Positions 1 to 5,183 of a stretch of 8,835 nt of DNA are shown here, one piece after another. The stretch is from positions 1-8,835 of the forward strand of contig PMJN01000485.1 of NCBI GenBank assembly GCA_003157445.1, given 5' to 3'. Every line of letters begins with the position of its first letter. Position 1 is the stretch's first letter. Position numbers and translations under genes: made by a program. The notes beneath the pieces were generated by a model, which worked only from the letters and a program-made list of their open reading frames with translations, did not search any database and had not been told where the DNA came from. Source of the stretch: Micrococcales bacterium. GTDB taxonomy: Bacteria; Actinomycetota; Actinomycetes; Actinomycetales; Dermatophilaceae.

Positions 1-1369
1 TGGGCGTCTGCATCGTCACCGGCTGGCCGCGATAGGTGACGCTTTGACCGGCACGTATCAGGCCGGTCAAGTTGTGAGTACTGTTCGGGGCCGGATAGAA
101 GTCGCCGAACAACTTGATGCTATTGCCGTTAGTATCCTGCGCTTGGACTCCCGGTCGTTCGTCGTTCACGATGACATCGAAGCCGGACTCGTTGGTGAGC
201 GTGCCTGCCAAGGTTGCCGTTGTCGCTGTCTGGATGACATGTGAGGTAGCCACAACGTCCCCGGTACACAGTGCTGGTGTCCACGCGGCGACGGTGAAGC
301 TAGTCCCGCTCGTGATACTGACGGGAAGGGATGCGGACAGTGCCGGCATGCTCACCCGGTAGCTGTAGACCCCGACCACCGCGCTCGGAAGCGCGAACTC
401 GTAACGGCCAGACGAGTCAGTCTGCCCGCTTGCCACGGTGTGCCACCCGCTGGAGCTGTAGCTCTGGAGGTCGAGCGCCCGTCCAGAAAGGACAGGAAAG
501 TCGTTGCCGCTCACGCTGGCGGCATTGCCCATAGGAACCGACACCGAGGAGAACACAGCCGTGATCCCAGCTTTGACCGTGATGGTGATCGCACTGGAGG
601 AGGCTGCCGCATAGCCACCGGTGCCGGGGCCGTAGAACCGGTACTGGGTCGCACCGGTTAGGTCCGTGGATACGCCTATCTGGATGTACCCCGACGAGTT
701 CGTCGTGCCGGCGGAGATGGTCTGCCAGGTGCCGGCAACCAGCTTCTGGAACTCATAGGACCGGTACCCGCCTGGGGTCAGGCGACCCAGGATGTCGGCT
801 GGGGCCCACTGCACGACGCTAGTTGACGGCTGGGCTGTAGCTGTGAAGGTTGACGTGATGGGCGTGGGCGTTGGCGTTGGCGTGGGCTTGGGCGTTGGCG
901 GCACCGGGCTCGGCGCAGGTCGAGGTGTGGGTGGGCCCGCGGGAGCGGGCGCGGGGCTGCCTGGATAGCTGGAGGTACTAACGAAAGTGCTGGAGGTACC
1001 AACGAAAGTGAGGGACCAAAGGACAACCACCTGGGGTGGCGTGGAGAGTGCTTTGGGAGCTGCCGCGGGGGTTGCCGTGGGCACTGACGTGGGGGATGGC
1101 GTGGGGGTTGCCGTGGGAGATGGCGTGGGAGATGGCGTGGGGGATGGCGACGACGTTGCGGTCGGCGTCGAGCCGCCCGAAGTTATGTGCCCGGACGGGG
1201 TTGGGCTCGGAGCCACGAATGCAGACTGGTCAGCTAGCTGGGTGCTGCGTGAGCCCATGCCATGTGCGATATTGACGATCACCAGCACGAGGCCAACGCA
1301 GACACCGACCATGGCGATGCCAACCAGAATCTGGGTGACAGAAGGTGTCGTCCAGCGAAACCGTCTCAT
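1..1369 (-). CDS. Membrane-anchored surface protein: Ser/Thr/Pro stalk plus Ig-like beta-sandwich domains (C-terminus outside window)
   Basis: The reading frame is open for 456 codons from ATG 1369 to base 2 and continues past the left edge, so the C-terminus is missing. Residues 1-11 are basic (MRRFRW...), and about 12-36 form one hydrophobic helix with no clear cleavage site, so I read a signal anchor with the rest outside the cell. Residues 53-113 and 136-170 are low-complexity Ser/Thr/Pro, a typical extended stalk. Two related units follow: YEFQKLVAGTWQTISAG (205-221) and LDLQSYSSSGWHTVASG (299-315), each leading into T(N/D)SSG and a beta-strand, as in bacterial Ig-like or carboxypeptidase-regulatory-like folds. 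A different beta-rich domain starts near 370. The likely role is adhesion or cell-surface display, inferred from architecture only. It follows a short ORF by 2 nt; GTG 1375 is in frame and would overlap that ORF's stop (GTGA). No good Shine-Dalgarno precedes either start, suggesting translational coupling. Confidence 0.8.
   Translation of the reverse strand, partial: MRRFRWTTPSVTQILVGIAMVGVCVGLVLVIVNIAHGMGSRSTQLADQSAFVAPSPTPSGHITSGGSTPTATSSPSPTPSPTPSPTATPTPSPTSVPTATPAAAPKALSTPPQVVVLWSLTFVGTSSTFVSTSSYPGSPAPAPAGPPTPRPAPSPVPPTPKPTPTPTPTPITSTFTATAQPSTSVVQWAPADILGRLTPGGYRSYEFQKLVAGTWQTISAGTTNSSGYIQIGVSTDLTGATQYRFYGPGTGGYAAASSSAITITVKAGITAVFSSVSVPMGNAASVSGNDFPVLSGRALDLQSYSSSGWHTVASGQTDSSGRYEFALPSAVVGVYSYRVSMPALSASLPVSITSGTSFTVAAWTPALCTGDVVATSHVIQTATTATLAGTLTNESGFDVIVNDERPGVQAQDTNGNSIKLFGDFYPAPNSTHNLTGLIRAGQSVTYRGQPVTMQTP
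969..1010. repeat. Tandem 21-bp duplication inside the surface-protein stalk
   Basis: Bases 969-989 and 990-1010 are two head-to-tail copies of a 21-bp unit that differ at one position (GGTACTAACG versus GGTACCAACG). On the minus strand they encode the seven-residue repeat TFVGTSS / TFVSTSS, in frame, between the two Pro-rich stretches of the stalk. Because the unit is a multiple of three, copy-number change keeps the protein in frame. Confidence 0.9.
1088..1150. repeat. Low-complexity 6/12-bp repeats coding for the Ser/Thr/Pro stalk
   Basis: Repeats of units such as GATGGCGTGGGA or GATGGCGTGGGG are visible on the plus strand. On the minus strand they encode a run of SPTP / PTAT units. The pattern is typical of slippage-prone stalk-coding DNA. 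Confidence 0.75.
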
Positions 1370-1371
1370 GT

Positions 1372-1518
1372 TCACCGGCCGGAGGGTGGTTCGGGGACCC
1401 GAGCTTGCCAGGTACTGGCCCGTCCAGAAGTCGGACCCTCTGTGCCACAGTCGACTTCTTGCCCGTAACGCAGCTGGCCATTACCGACGCAGAACCGACC
1501 CGGCTCGCCTTCACGCAT
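1372..1518 (-). CDS. Short ORF (48 aa) upstream of and coupled to the surface protein
   Basis: ATG 1518 is preceded by a strong AGGAG with 7-nt spacing. The frame runs 48 codons to TGA 1374-1372, two bases before the ATG of the surface gene and overlapping its alternative GTG (GTGA). The product starts MREGEPGRFCVGNGQLRYG, has two Cys (residues 10 and 24), and is hydrophilic with a Pro/Gly/Arg-rich tail. There is no membrane segment or signal peptide. I do not recognise it. It may be a genuine small protein, or a leader whose translation delivers ribosomes to the downstream gene, which lacks a good ribosome binding site. The frame stays open upstream to an ATG at 1614, but the Shine-Dalgarno marks 1518. 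The coding call is moderate because the ORF is short. Confidence 0.5.
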   Translation of the reverse strand: MREGEPGRFCVGNGQLRYGQEVDCGTEGPTSGRASTWQARVPEPPSGR

Positions 1519-1525
1519 CTTGAGT

Positions 1526-1530
1526 CTCCT
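1526..1530 (-). promoter_or_regulatory. Shine-Dalgarno AGGAG of the 48-aa ORF
   Basis: The minus strand reads AGGAG, then seven bases, then ATG 1518. This is the best ribosome binding site in the left third of the window and it decides the start of the short ORF. The less GC-rich DNA just upstream (about 1540-1625) is where a promoter would lie, but I found no convincing -35/-10 pair. Confidence 0.6.
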
Positions 1531-1656
1531 GTGATCGGTACCCCTCAATATCAAGGGTAGAAGTGGCCGCGCTCTGATGTATGGCGAATCGGCAAACAAT
1601 GGTCCGCGACGCACTATCGATATAGGCCTTGAACGGGCACAACCGGCGCAGACCTC

Positions 1657-1875
1657 GCCTGGCCGGACTCGTTTCTTGCACGCGAGGCGGACATGCTAGA
1701 GGCGACCCGGATCCCGGCCACGATCCAGAAGTGGTGGCCGCAGATCGAAGGGCTCCGTCAACTCCGAAGAACGAGCGCCCGGACCAGAGCTACAACCGCA
1801 TCATCAAGGATGATCAAATGCGTCGCCTGCGGGTCCGGTAACCAGGGCAGCTACCAAAGGCCCATCTTGTTGCAA
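1657..1875 (+). pseudogene. Remnant of an ISL3-type transposase C-terminus
   Basis: Three pieces in two frames rebuild the end of an ISL3-family transposase. The frame of base 1693 gives EATRIPATIQKWWPQIEGL (to about 1755), matching the family's E-x-x-R-L-x-x-T-I-x-x-W-W-P motif. The frame of base 1629 then gives NERPDQSYNRIIK (1770-1808), matching the N-A-R-T-E-G-x-N-R-x-I-K block. The first frame resumes with IKCVACGSGNQGSYQRPILL (1813-1872), matching K-R-x-x-C-G-F-R-N-x-x-N-Y-x-R-R-I. Two compensating frameshifts are therefore needed, and the Glu expected in the R-T-E-G block (the last of the DDE triad) is Asp. Only about 70 codons remain, and no start or terminal inverted repeat is visible. 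It cannot encode an active transposase. The match was made by eye against remembered family motifs. Confidence 0.6.
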
Positions 1876-1998
1876 AGCCCACCCCACTGCGGGGGAGGTG
1901 AGCTACCAGCGCTCGAGGTCAACCCGCCCAAGTACCAAGCCCCTCTTTGTCCATCTCGTGCAAAGACCGCGCCCTCACATCGGCTGAGGTGAGCCAGG
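1876..1998. other. Gap between IS remnant and oxidoreductase gene
   Basis: No coding signal is convincing here. The plus-strand frame that continues from the transposase remnant runs on to 1992 but shows nothing recognisable. A short dyad lies at its right end (see the terminator at 1973-1989). Confidence 0.5.
1973..1989 (-). terminator. Weak hairpin downstream of the oxidoreductase gene
   Basis: CCTCA and TGAGG flank a 7-base loop 10 bases after the stop at 1999. An overlapping CTCAC/GTGAG pairing is also possible. The stem is only 5 bp with no T-tract, so this is a weak candidate for a minus-strand terminator. Confidence 0.25.
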
Positions 1999-3375
1999 TC
2001 AGCGCGCGGTAGCAACCTGCCGGCTGGCAGCAGAAAGCGAAGCGGTCCGGCCAGCAGGACGACGCCCCACCGGCGGTTGGTCCCACAGCCCGTCTTCGGC
2101 CGCTGGTCGATAGCGAGGCGAGACCTCACCACCGCCATCAACAAGGCGGCTAGTTCCAACCTCGCGAAGGACGTATGAGCCTTTCTGCTTCAGCTCGGCA
2201 ATCGAAGAGACGCCCACCAGGGTCATGGTCCGGCGCAGCTCGTCGCCGAGAATGTCGATCACCGCGCTGACCCCGCGGGAGCCGGCGGCCGCCAGACCAT
2301 ACAAGTACGGGCGTCCAACCGAGCAGGCGTCGGCTCCCAGCGCGAGCGCCTTGAAGATGTCGCCCCCACGCCGGATGCCGGAGTCCACGTACAGCTCGAT
2401 GCGCTCTCCAACTCGTTGGCGCGACTCTTGCAGCACGTCCATCGGGTGCAACATGTGGTCGAGCTGGCGTCCGCCGTGGTTGCTCAGCTGCACGGCATCG
2501 ATACCGATGCCGACCGCCCGGTCGATGTCATCTGGGTTGACGCAGCCCTTCAGGATGATTCGCCCGCACCAGGCTGCTCGCAATGCCTCCAGGTCGTCCC
2601 AGCCTTTGCTCGCGTCGGAGTTCTCAAGAATCTGTTGCCACATCAACGGTGAGACCATCGGGTCATCAGCGGCGGCCGGTTGCAGGTTCGGGAAGCGAAT
2701 CGCTTCGGCTTTCAGGAAGTTGAACCACCAGCGCGGCCTTGCGGCCATGCCGATCAGGGCGGACAGCGTCAGGGCGGGAGGGGCGGTGAAACCATTGCGA
2801 CGATCTCGCTGGCTGGAGCCAGTAGCACGTGTGTCCAGGTTGACCAGGAGCGCGCGATAACCAGAGTCGGTGCACCGGTCCAGCTGGGCTTCCATGTAGC
2901 CGCGATCGGAGGTGAGCCCGAAGCTGAACCAGCGGTCAAGATCTGGGAACTCCTCGCCCAGTGCCTCCATGGGCACGGTGCTGAGCCCGGCGAGCCCGTA
3001 TGGCACGCCAGCCGCATCTGCCGCCTTGGCCACAGCCATCTCGCCCTGCGGGTCAAACAGCCGGGTTGCCCCTGTCGGGCTCAGTGTCAGTGGTAGCGCG
3101 CAGGTGCGCCCAAGGACTGTGGTGCTCGTGTCGGGCCCGGTGACCGGACCCCAGGTTGGCATCAGAGCCCATCGATCGAATGCCGTCCGGTTGTCTCGTA
3201 GGCTCACCTCGTCTTCGCAGCCTGCCTCCAGGTAGTCGAAGACTGCGTGGGGCAACGCCCGCCGGGCAGCAACGCGAAACTGCGACACGCTCTCGGCCCC
3301 GGCCAGCACGCGGGCCCGCCTTGAGAAGATCGGTGCCTTCACCTGAGCAAGCTGGCTGATTTCGCTGCACTTCAC
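1999..3375 (-). CDS. FMN-dependent alpha-hydroxy-acid dehydrogenase/oxidase homologue with altered pocket
   Basis: This belongs to the lactate dehydrogenase (LldD) / glycolate oxidase / mandelate dehydrogenase family, TIM-barrel enzymes that oxidise 2-hydroxy acids with FMN. Seen, numbered from GTG 3375 (458 aa): FDYLEAG with Tyr48; LTLSPTGATRLFDPQGE (97-112); Asp181; IILKG with Lys276; LSNHGGRQLD with catalytic His300 and Arg303; and the FMN-phosphate region DSGIRRGGD (331-339) plus GRPYLYGL. Unusual: the family's LS(S/T) FMN contact is Leu-Ala-Gly (128-130), the usual FQLY is FSFG (150-153), so the active-site Tyr is Gly and the Gln is Ser, and the Thr before the Asp is Asn179. A tail of about 45 residues after 412 exceeds the family norm. 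GTG 3375 was chosen because AGAGAGG sits 6 nt upstream and the length matches LldD2-like N-termini; the frame stays open to GTG 3483. Activity and substrate cannot be assigned. Confidence 0.9.
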   Translation of the reverse strand: MKCSEISQLAQVKAPIFSRRARVLAGAESVSQFRVAARRALPHAVFDYLEAGCEDEVSLRDNRTAFDRWALMPTWGPVTGPDTSTTVLGRTCALPLTLSPTGATRLFDPQGEMAVAKAADAAGVPYGLAGLSTVPMEALGEEFPDLDRWFSFGLTSDRGYMEAQLDRCTDSGYRALLVNLDTRATGSSQRDRRNGFTAPPALTLSALIGMAARPRWWFNFLKAEAIRFPNLQPAAADDPMVSPLMWQQILENSDASKGWDDLEALRAAWCGRIILKGCVNPDDIDRAVGIGIDAVQLSNHGGRQLDHMLHPMDVLQESRQRVGERIELYVDSGIRRGGDIFKALALGADACSVGRPYLYGLAAAGSRGVSAVIDILGDELRRTMTLVGVSSIAELKQKGSYVLREVGTSRLVDGGGEVSPRYRPAAEDGLWDQPPVGRRPAGRTASLSAASRQVATAR

Positions 3376-3380
3376 GTGGT

Positions 3381-3388
3381 GCCTCTCT
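3381..3388 (-). promoter_or_regulatory. Shine-Dalgarno AGAGAGG deciding the oxidoreductase start
   Basis: The minus strand reads AGAGAGG followed by 6 bases and GTG 3375. The in-frame upstream candidates (ATG 3420, GTG 3483) lack an equally placed purine-rich site, so the shorter start is preferred. Confidence 0.5.
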
Positions 3389-3734
3389 ATCGATTCTCTG
3401 CTCACCAGGGCGGCAGACATGATGGGTCGGCCGCCAGCGGCCAGCGCCGATACCCACGCCTTAGAGGTGGTTTCCCTTTCCACACAGAAGAAGAACTCGT
3501 GACCCTGGTCTAGCCCGAAAAGGTTTCCGAGTTGTTACTCGCCGGTTTCCGGGCCGCGACACCTGATCTGGCGGGGTATCTGCGAGGCCGAGAGCGCCGG
3601 CCAGGCCAACCACCTGCCCGCCGTCTGACGCACAGGCAAGGGGTCTTCTCGGGCTGGCCTCCTCGCATCGATCGACTCACCGGCCAGGGCCATTTCAGGG
3701 CCCCGCGGTCAGGCCCCGGCCACGTGAGGCACCA

Positions 3735-3750
3735 TTTGGCCGTTTGGCCG
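3735..3750. repeat. Tandem octamer TTTGGCCG x2 upstream of the small-gene cassette
   Basis: TTTGGCCG occurs twice without a gap, 31 bases before ATG 3781. The position suits a regulator binding site or a promoter-proximal element, but no regulator is known and the repeat is short. Confidence 0.4.
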
Positions 3751-3780
3751 CTGGTATCACTCGTGGCAGTCTGGGCCCTC

Positions 3781-4008
3781 ATGACTGATATGAGCGGAGC
3801 CGACAAGATGCGGGCGAACCTCCAACGAAGGGCGACCCTTCGACGGGGCCTTCTGCTGGCGAGATCGCGAAAACGCGCCGCACGTGACTTTGGCCTGGGC
3901 ATGGGCAGGCCGGTGGACGGTGCGAGCGACACGCTGGTCCCAGCCCGGCCCGCGACGGGCTACGGCCACAACTACAACACCGAAGCCAACTTCAGCCGCG
4001 GGCTTTGA
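3781..4008 (+). CDS. Small basic protein of unknown function (75 aa), first gene of cassette
   Basis: I do not recognise this protein. Residues 11-38 are strongly basic and probably helical (RRATLRRGLLLARSRKRAARD). The rest is Gly-rich and ends in an aromatic/Asn-rich tail (GYGHNYNTEANFSRGL). It has no membrane segment or Cys, and the charge pattern would suit nucleic-acid binding, which is only an inference. Its TGA (4006-4008) shares one base with the ATG of the next gene (TGATG), which supports both ORFs and suggests coupling. The start is uncertain: ATG 3781, 3790 and 3808 are in frame, and only 3808 has a plausible GGAG (3796-3799) with 8-nt spacing, which would give 66 aa. The frame is also open further upstream, but without a good start. 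Confidence 0.6.
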   Translation: MTDMSGADKMRANLQRRATLRRGLLLARSRKRAARDFGLGMGRPVDGASDTLVPARPATGYGHNYNTEANFSRGL

Positions 4009-4322
4009 TGAGCATCCCCCTAGCTTCACCGGACCTCGATCCGATCACCTGCCAGCCGTGGTGCGAGAACACCGACGGCCACCACCAGTGCTGCTCGGGG
4101 GTCGAGCACCGGGTGCACCTTTCGACCGAGCCGACGATGCTCATGGCCGACGGGAGCACTGAAGAGCAGCACCTCAACACGCACCTGACACGGCGAGCCG
4201 ACGACCCCGCAACCCGGGTGTTCATCGGCCACGACGACGGTTTCGGCAAGTCAGCCACCTTGGACGAGGCGCGACGCTTCGCCCTTGAGATTCTCGCGCG
4301 CGTCGACGGACACAAGGTCTGA
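4008..4322 (+). CDS. Small Cys/His protein resembling actinobacterial DUF6907-type proteins (104 aa)
   Basis: The N-terminal part has ITCQPWC (Cys15, Cys19) followed by a His-rich stretch DGHHQCCSGVEHRVHL (His25, 26, 34, 37; Cys28, 29). A variable segment follows, then VFIGHDD and a C-terminal helix LDEARRFALEILARVDG. This order, C-x-x-W-C with downstream His, then a hydrophobic strand, then a helix with an L-x-x-A-x-x-x-A pattern, matches my memory of DUF6907-type proteins, common on actinobacterial chromosomes and mobile elements and without known function. A bound metal is plausible from the Cys/His cluster but is inference. The ATG overlaps the upstream stop; an in-frame TTG at 4005 is less likely. 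Confidence 0.75.
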   Translation: MSIPLASPDLDPITCQPWCENTDGHHQCCSGVEHRVHLSTEPTMLMADGSTEEQHLNTHLTRRADDPATRVFIGHDDGFGKSATLDEARRFALEILARVDGHKV

Positions 4323-4453
4323 GCTCTGCTCGGCGCAGCAGCCCTGCCAAGGGTGGTCAACGGCAAGGACAAGACAGGCAGAAGGGCCTCGACGGGCGTT
4401 CGCAGCCCCGGTACGGGCCTGAACCGAGTTCGCCTACCGAAGGAGAACCAGTC
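4323..4453. other. Spacer inside the small-gene cassette
   Basis: 131 bases separate the first two cassette genes from the last three. CTGCT (4326-4330) and AGCAG (4337-4341) could form a 5-bp stem right after the stop, perhaps an attenuator. No promoter is clear. Confidence 0.3.
4440..4445 (+). promoter_or_regulatory. Shine-Dalgarno AAGGAG of the third cassette gene
   Basis: A full AAGGAG lies 8 nt before GTG 4454. It fixes the start of the third cassette gene and suggests efficient translation independent of the two upstream genes. Confidence 0.75.
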
Positions 4454-4660
4454 GTGAGCACCAACTTATGCCAGAGCCCAGCACCGGGCACCACCATGAA
4501 ACTGATCGCTGCGGCGAAGTCTTTGCCCGTGAGGTGCCAACCGTGGCGCTTGCAGGGCGACGGGCACCCTCACCGCTGGCATGTCGCCGATCCGGGGTGG
4601 CGCACTCAGACCCGGGCGTTTGACCTGCTGGCGGCGGCTTCGTCCAAGGCCAACATATGA
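4454..4660 (+). CDS. Small protein of unknown function with a Cys/His patch (68 aa)
   Basis: GTG 4454 follows a perfect AAGGAG. The product is not recognised. Its core is VRCQPWRLQGDGHPHRWHV (residues 26-44), containing Cys28, His38, His40, His43 and several Trp, followed by DPGW and a short helix (AFDLLAAASSK). It has no membrane segment or signal peptide. The CQPW tetrapeptide also occurs in the neighbour at 4008-4322, which may be chance or a shared metal-binding theme. The stop at 4658-4660 overlaps the next ATG as ATGA, the usual sign of translational coupling in a tight operon. The strong ribosome binding site and overlap make it likely real despite its length. Confidence 0.7.
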   Translation: MSTNLCQSPAPGTTMKLIAAAKSLPVRCQPWRLQGDGHPHRWHVADPGWRTQTRAFDLLAAASSKANI

Positions 4661-4797
4661 GCGCCAGCGCGGCCGACGCCGAGATGATGGCTGTGTACGG
4701 CGCGCTGGAGGAGGCGCGCGAGCAGCAGATCCTCGACTACCGGCGCGAGCTTGCCGAAGAGGCAATAGCCCAGCAGCGCGTGGAGGGGTCCAGATGA
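4657..4797 (+). CDS. Very small helical protein (46 aa)
   Basis: The ORF starts within an ATGA overlap with the preceding gene (AAGG with 7-nt spacing upstream) and its stop lies in a second overlap, ATGA at 4794-4797. The product, MSASAADAEMMAVYGALEEA and on to EGSR, is rich in Ala, Glu, Gln and Arg and should form one amphipathic helix, perhaps a short coiled coil, over residues 5-43. No family is recognised. Support comes from exact packing between two genes and codon use like theirs. Such short helical proteins are often adaptors or regulators, but nothing here shows which. Confidence 0.65.
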   Translation: MSASAADAEMMAVYGALEEAREQQILDYRRELAEEAIAQQRVEGSR

Positions 4798-5183
4798 GCC
4801 TTGCGAAAGTGCACGTCGAGTGCTCGCTGGCACGCACACCGCTGGTCGCAGTCGGCAGCAACGAGCCTGGACTGACGACCTACACGTTGGACCCTGAGCA
4901 CTTCAGCCAGGTCGCTGCTGACGGCATCGAGGCGGTCCTGGACACCATGGCGACCAACGGGTCCTGGCGCTACCGCGGTCAGAACCGCAAGTTCGCCACG
5001 GAGTATGAGGTCAGGCGCAACCTTGACGGACGTTCGGGTGCGCCCGTGGTCTACCGCAACGATCCGGGCTGGACCGCCATCTCCATCGACGCCGAGGAGA
5101 TGAGCGAGGTGGGCCGCGCTGCTCTGGAGGACGCAATATTGGAGCAGATGTCGGGGTGGGAGCAGACACCTATCTTGACCTGA
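4794..5183 (+). CDS. Hypothetical protein (129 aa), last gene of the small-gene cassette
   Basis: ATG 4794 is preceded by GGAGG at 4782-4786 (7-nt spacing), lying inside the previous gene, and overlaps its stop by 4 nt. The same frame is open upstream to 4581, but that part is antagonised by two real genes, so 4794 is the start. The protein looks soluble and mixed alpha/beta: strands near 5-20 and 27-31, a helix at 36-53 (FSQVAADGIEAVLDTMATN), GSWRYRGQNRKFATEYEVRR (56-75), a strand pair VVYRNDPGWTAISIDAEEM, and a C-terminal acidic helix (SEVGRAALEDAILEQM). I do not recognise the family. It ends just before a perfect dyad (5189-5202). Confidence 0.8.
   Translation: MSLAKVHVECSLARTPLVAVGSNEPGLTTYTLDPEHFSQVAADGIEAVLDTMATNGSWRYRGQNRKFATEYEVRRNLDGRSGAPVVYRNDPGWTAISIDAEEMSEVGRAALEDAILEQMSGWEQTPILT

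Larger units (their letters stand above)
3376..3780. other. Divergent intergenic region between oxidoreductase and small-gene cassette
   Basis: This 405-base gap lies between a minus-strand and a plus-strand gene, so it should hold both promoters. Open frames cross it on both strands, but none has a ribosome binding site or recognisable motif. What can be seen is the tandem TTTGGCCG pair at 3735-3750, a CACGTG at 3721-3726, and two similar GC-rich patches (AGGGCCCCG and AGGCCCCG) around 3695-3720. No clear -35/-10 pair was identified. Confidence 0.5.

Noticed and set aside
1088..1150. Repeats as a possible CRISPR array or iterons
   Set aside because: The units are 6-12 bp, without spacers, in phase with a Ser/Thr/Pro coding stalk.
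1230..1514. 94-codon minus-strand ORF overlapping the start of the surface gene
   Set aside because: It runs out of frame through the membrane-anchor coding region and lacks a ribosome binding site comparable with that of the 48-codon ORF.
1629..1841. Plus-strand ORF of 70 codons as an intact gene
   Set aside because: Only its middle part carries ISL3 transposase similarity, and the flanking blocks lie in another frame, so it is part of a pseudogene.
2225..2860. 211-codon plus-strand ORF inside the oxidoreductase gene
   Set aside because: It is antisense to a strongly recognisable FMN enzyme, has no ribosome binding site or family motif, and is a by-product of high GC.
3376..3483. 36-residue N-terminal extension of the oxidoreductase from GTG 3483
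   Set aside because: No ribosome binding site at 3483; the family N-terminus and AGAGAGG favour GTG 3375. Not fully excluded.
3510..3932. 140-codon minus-strand ORF across the divergent gap
   Set aside because: Arg/Pro-rich, no ribosome binding site, and overlaps the better supported plus-strand gene at 3781.
4581..4793. N-terminal extension of the 129-aa cassette protein
   Set aside because: It would overlap two coupled genes and is Arg/Gly-rich out-of-phase sequence; GGAGG plus the ATGA overlap mark 4794.
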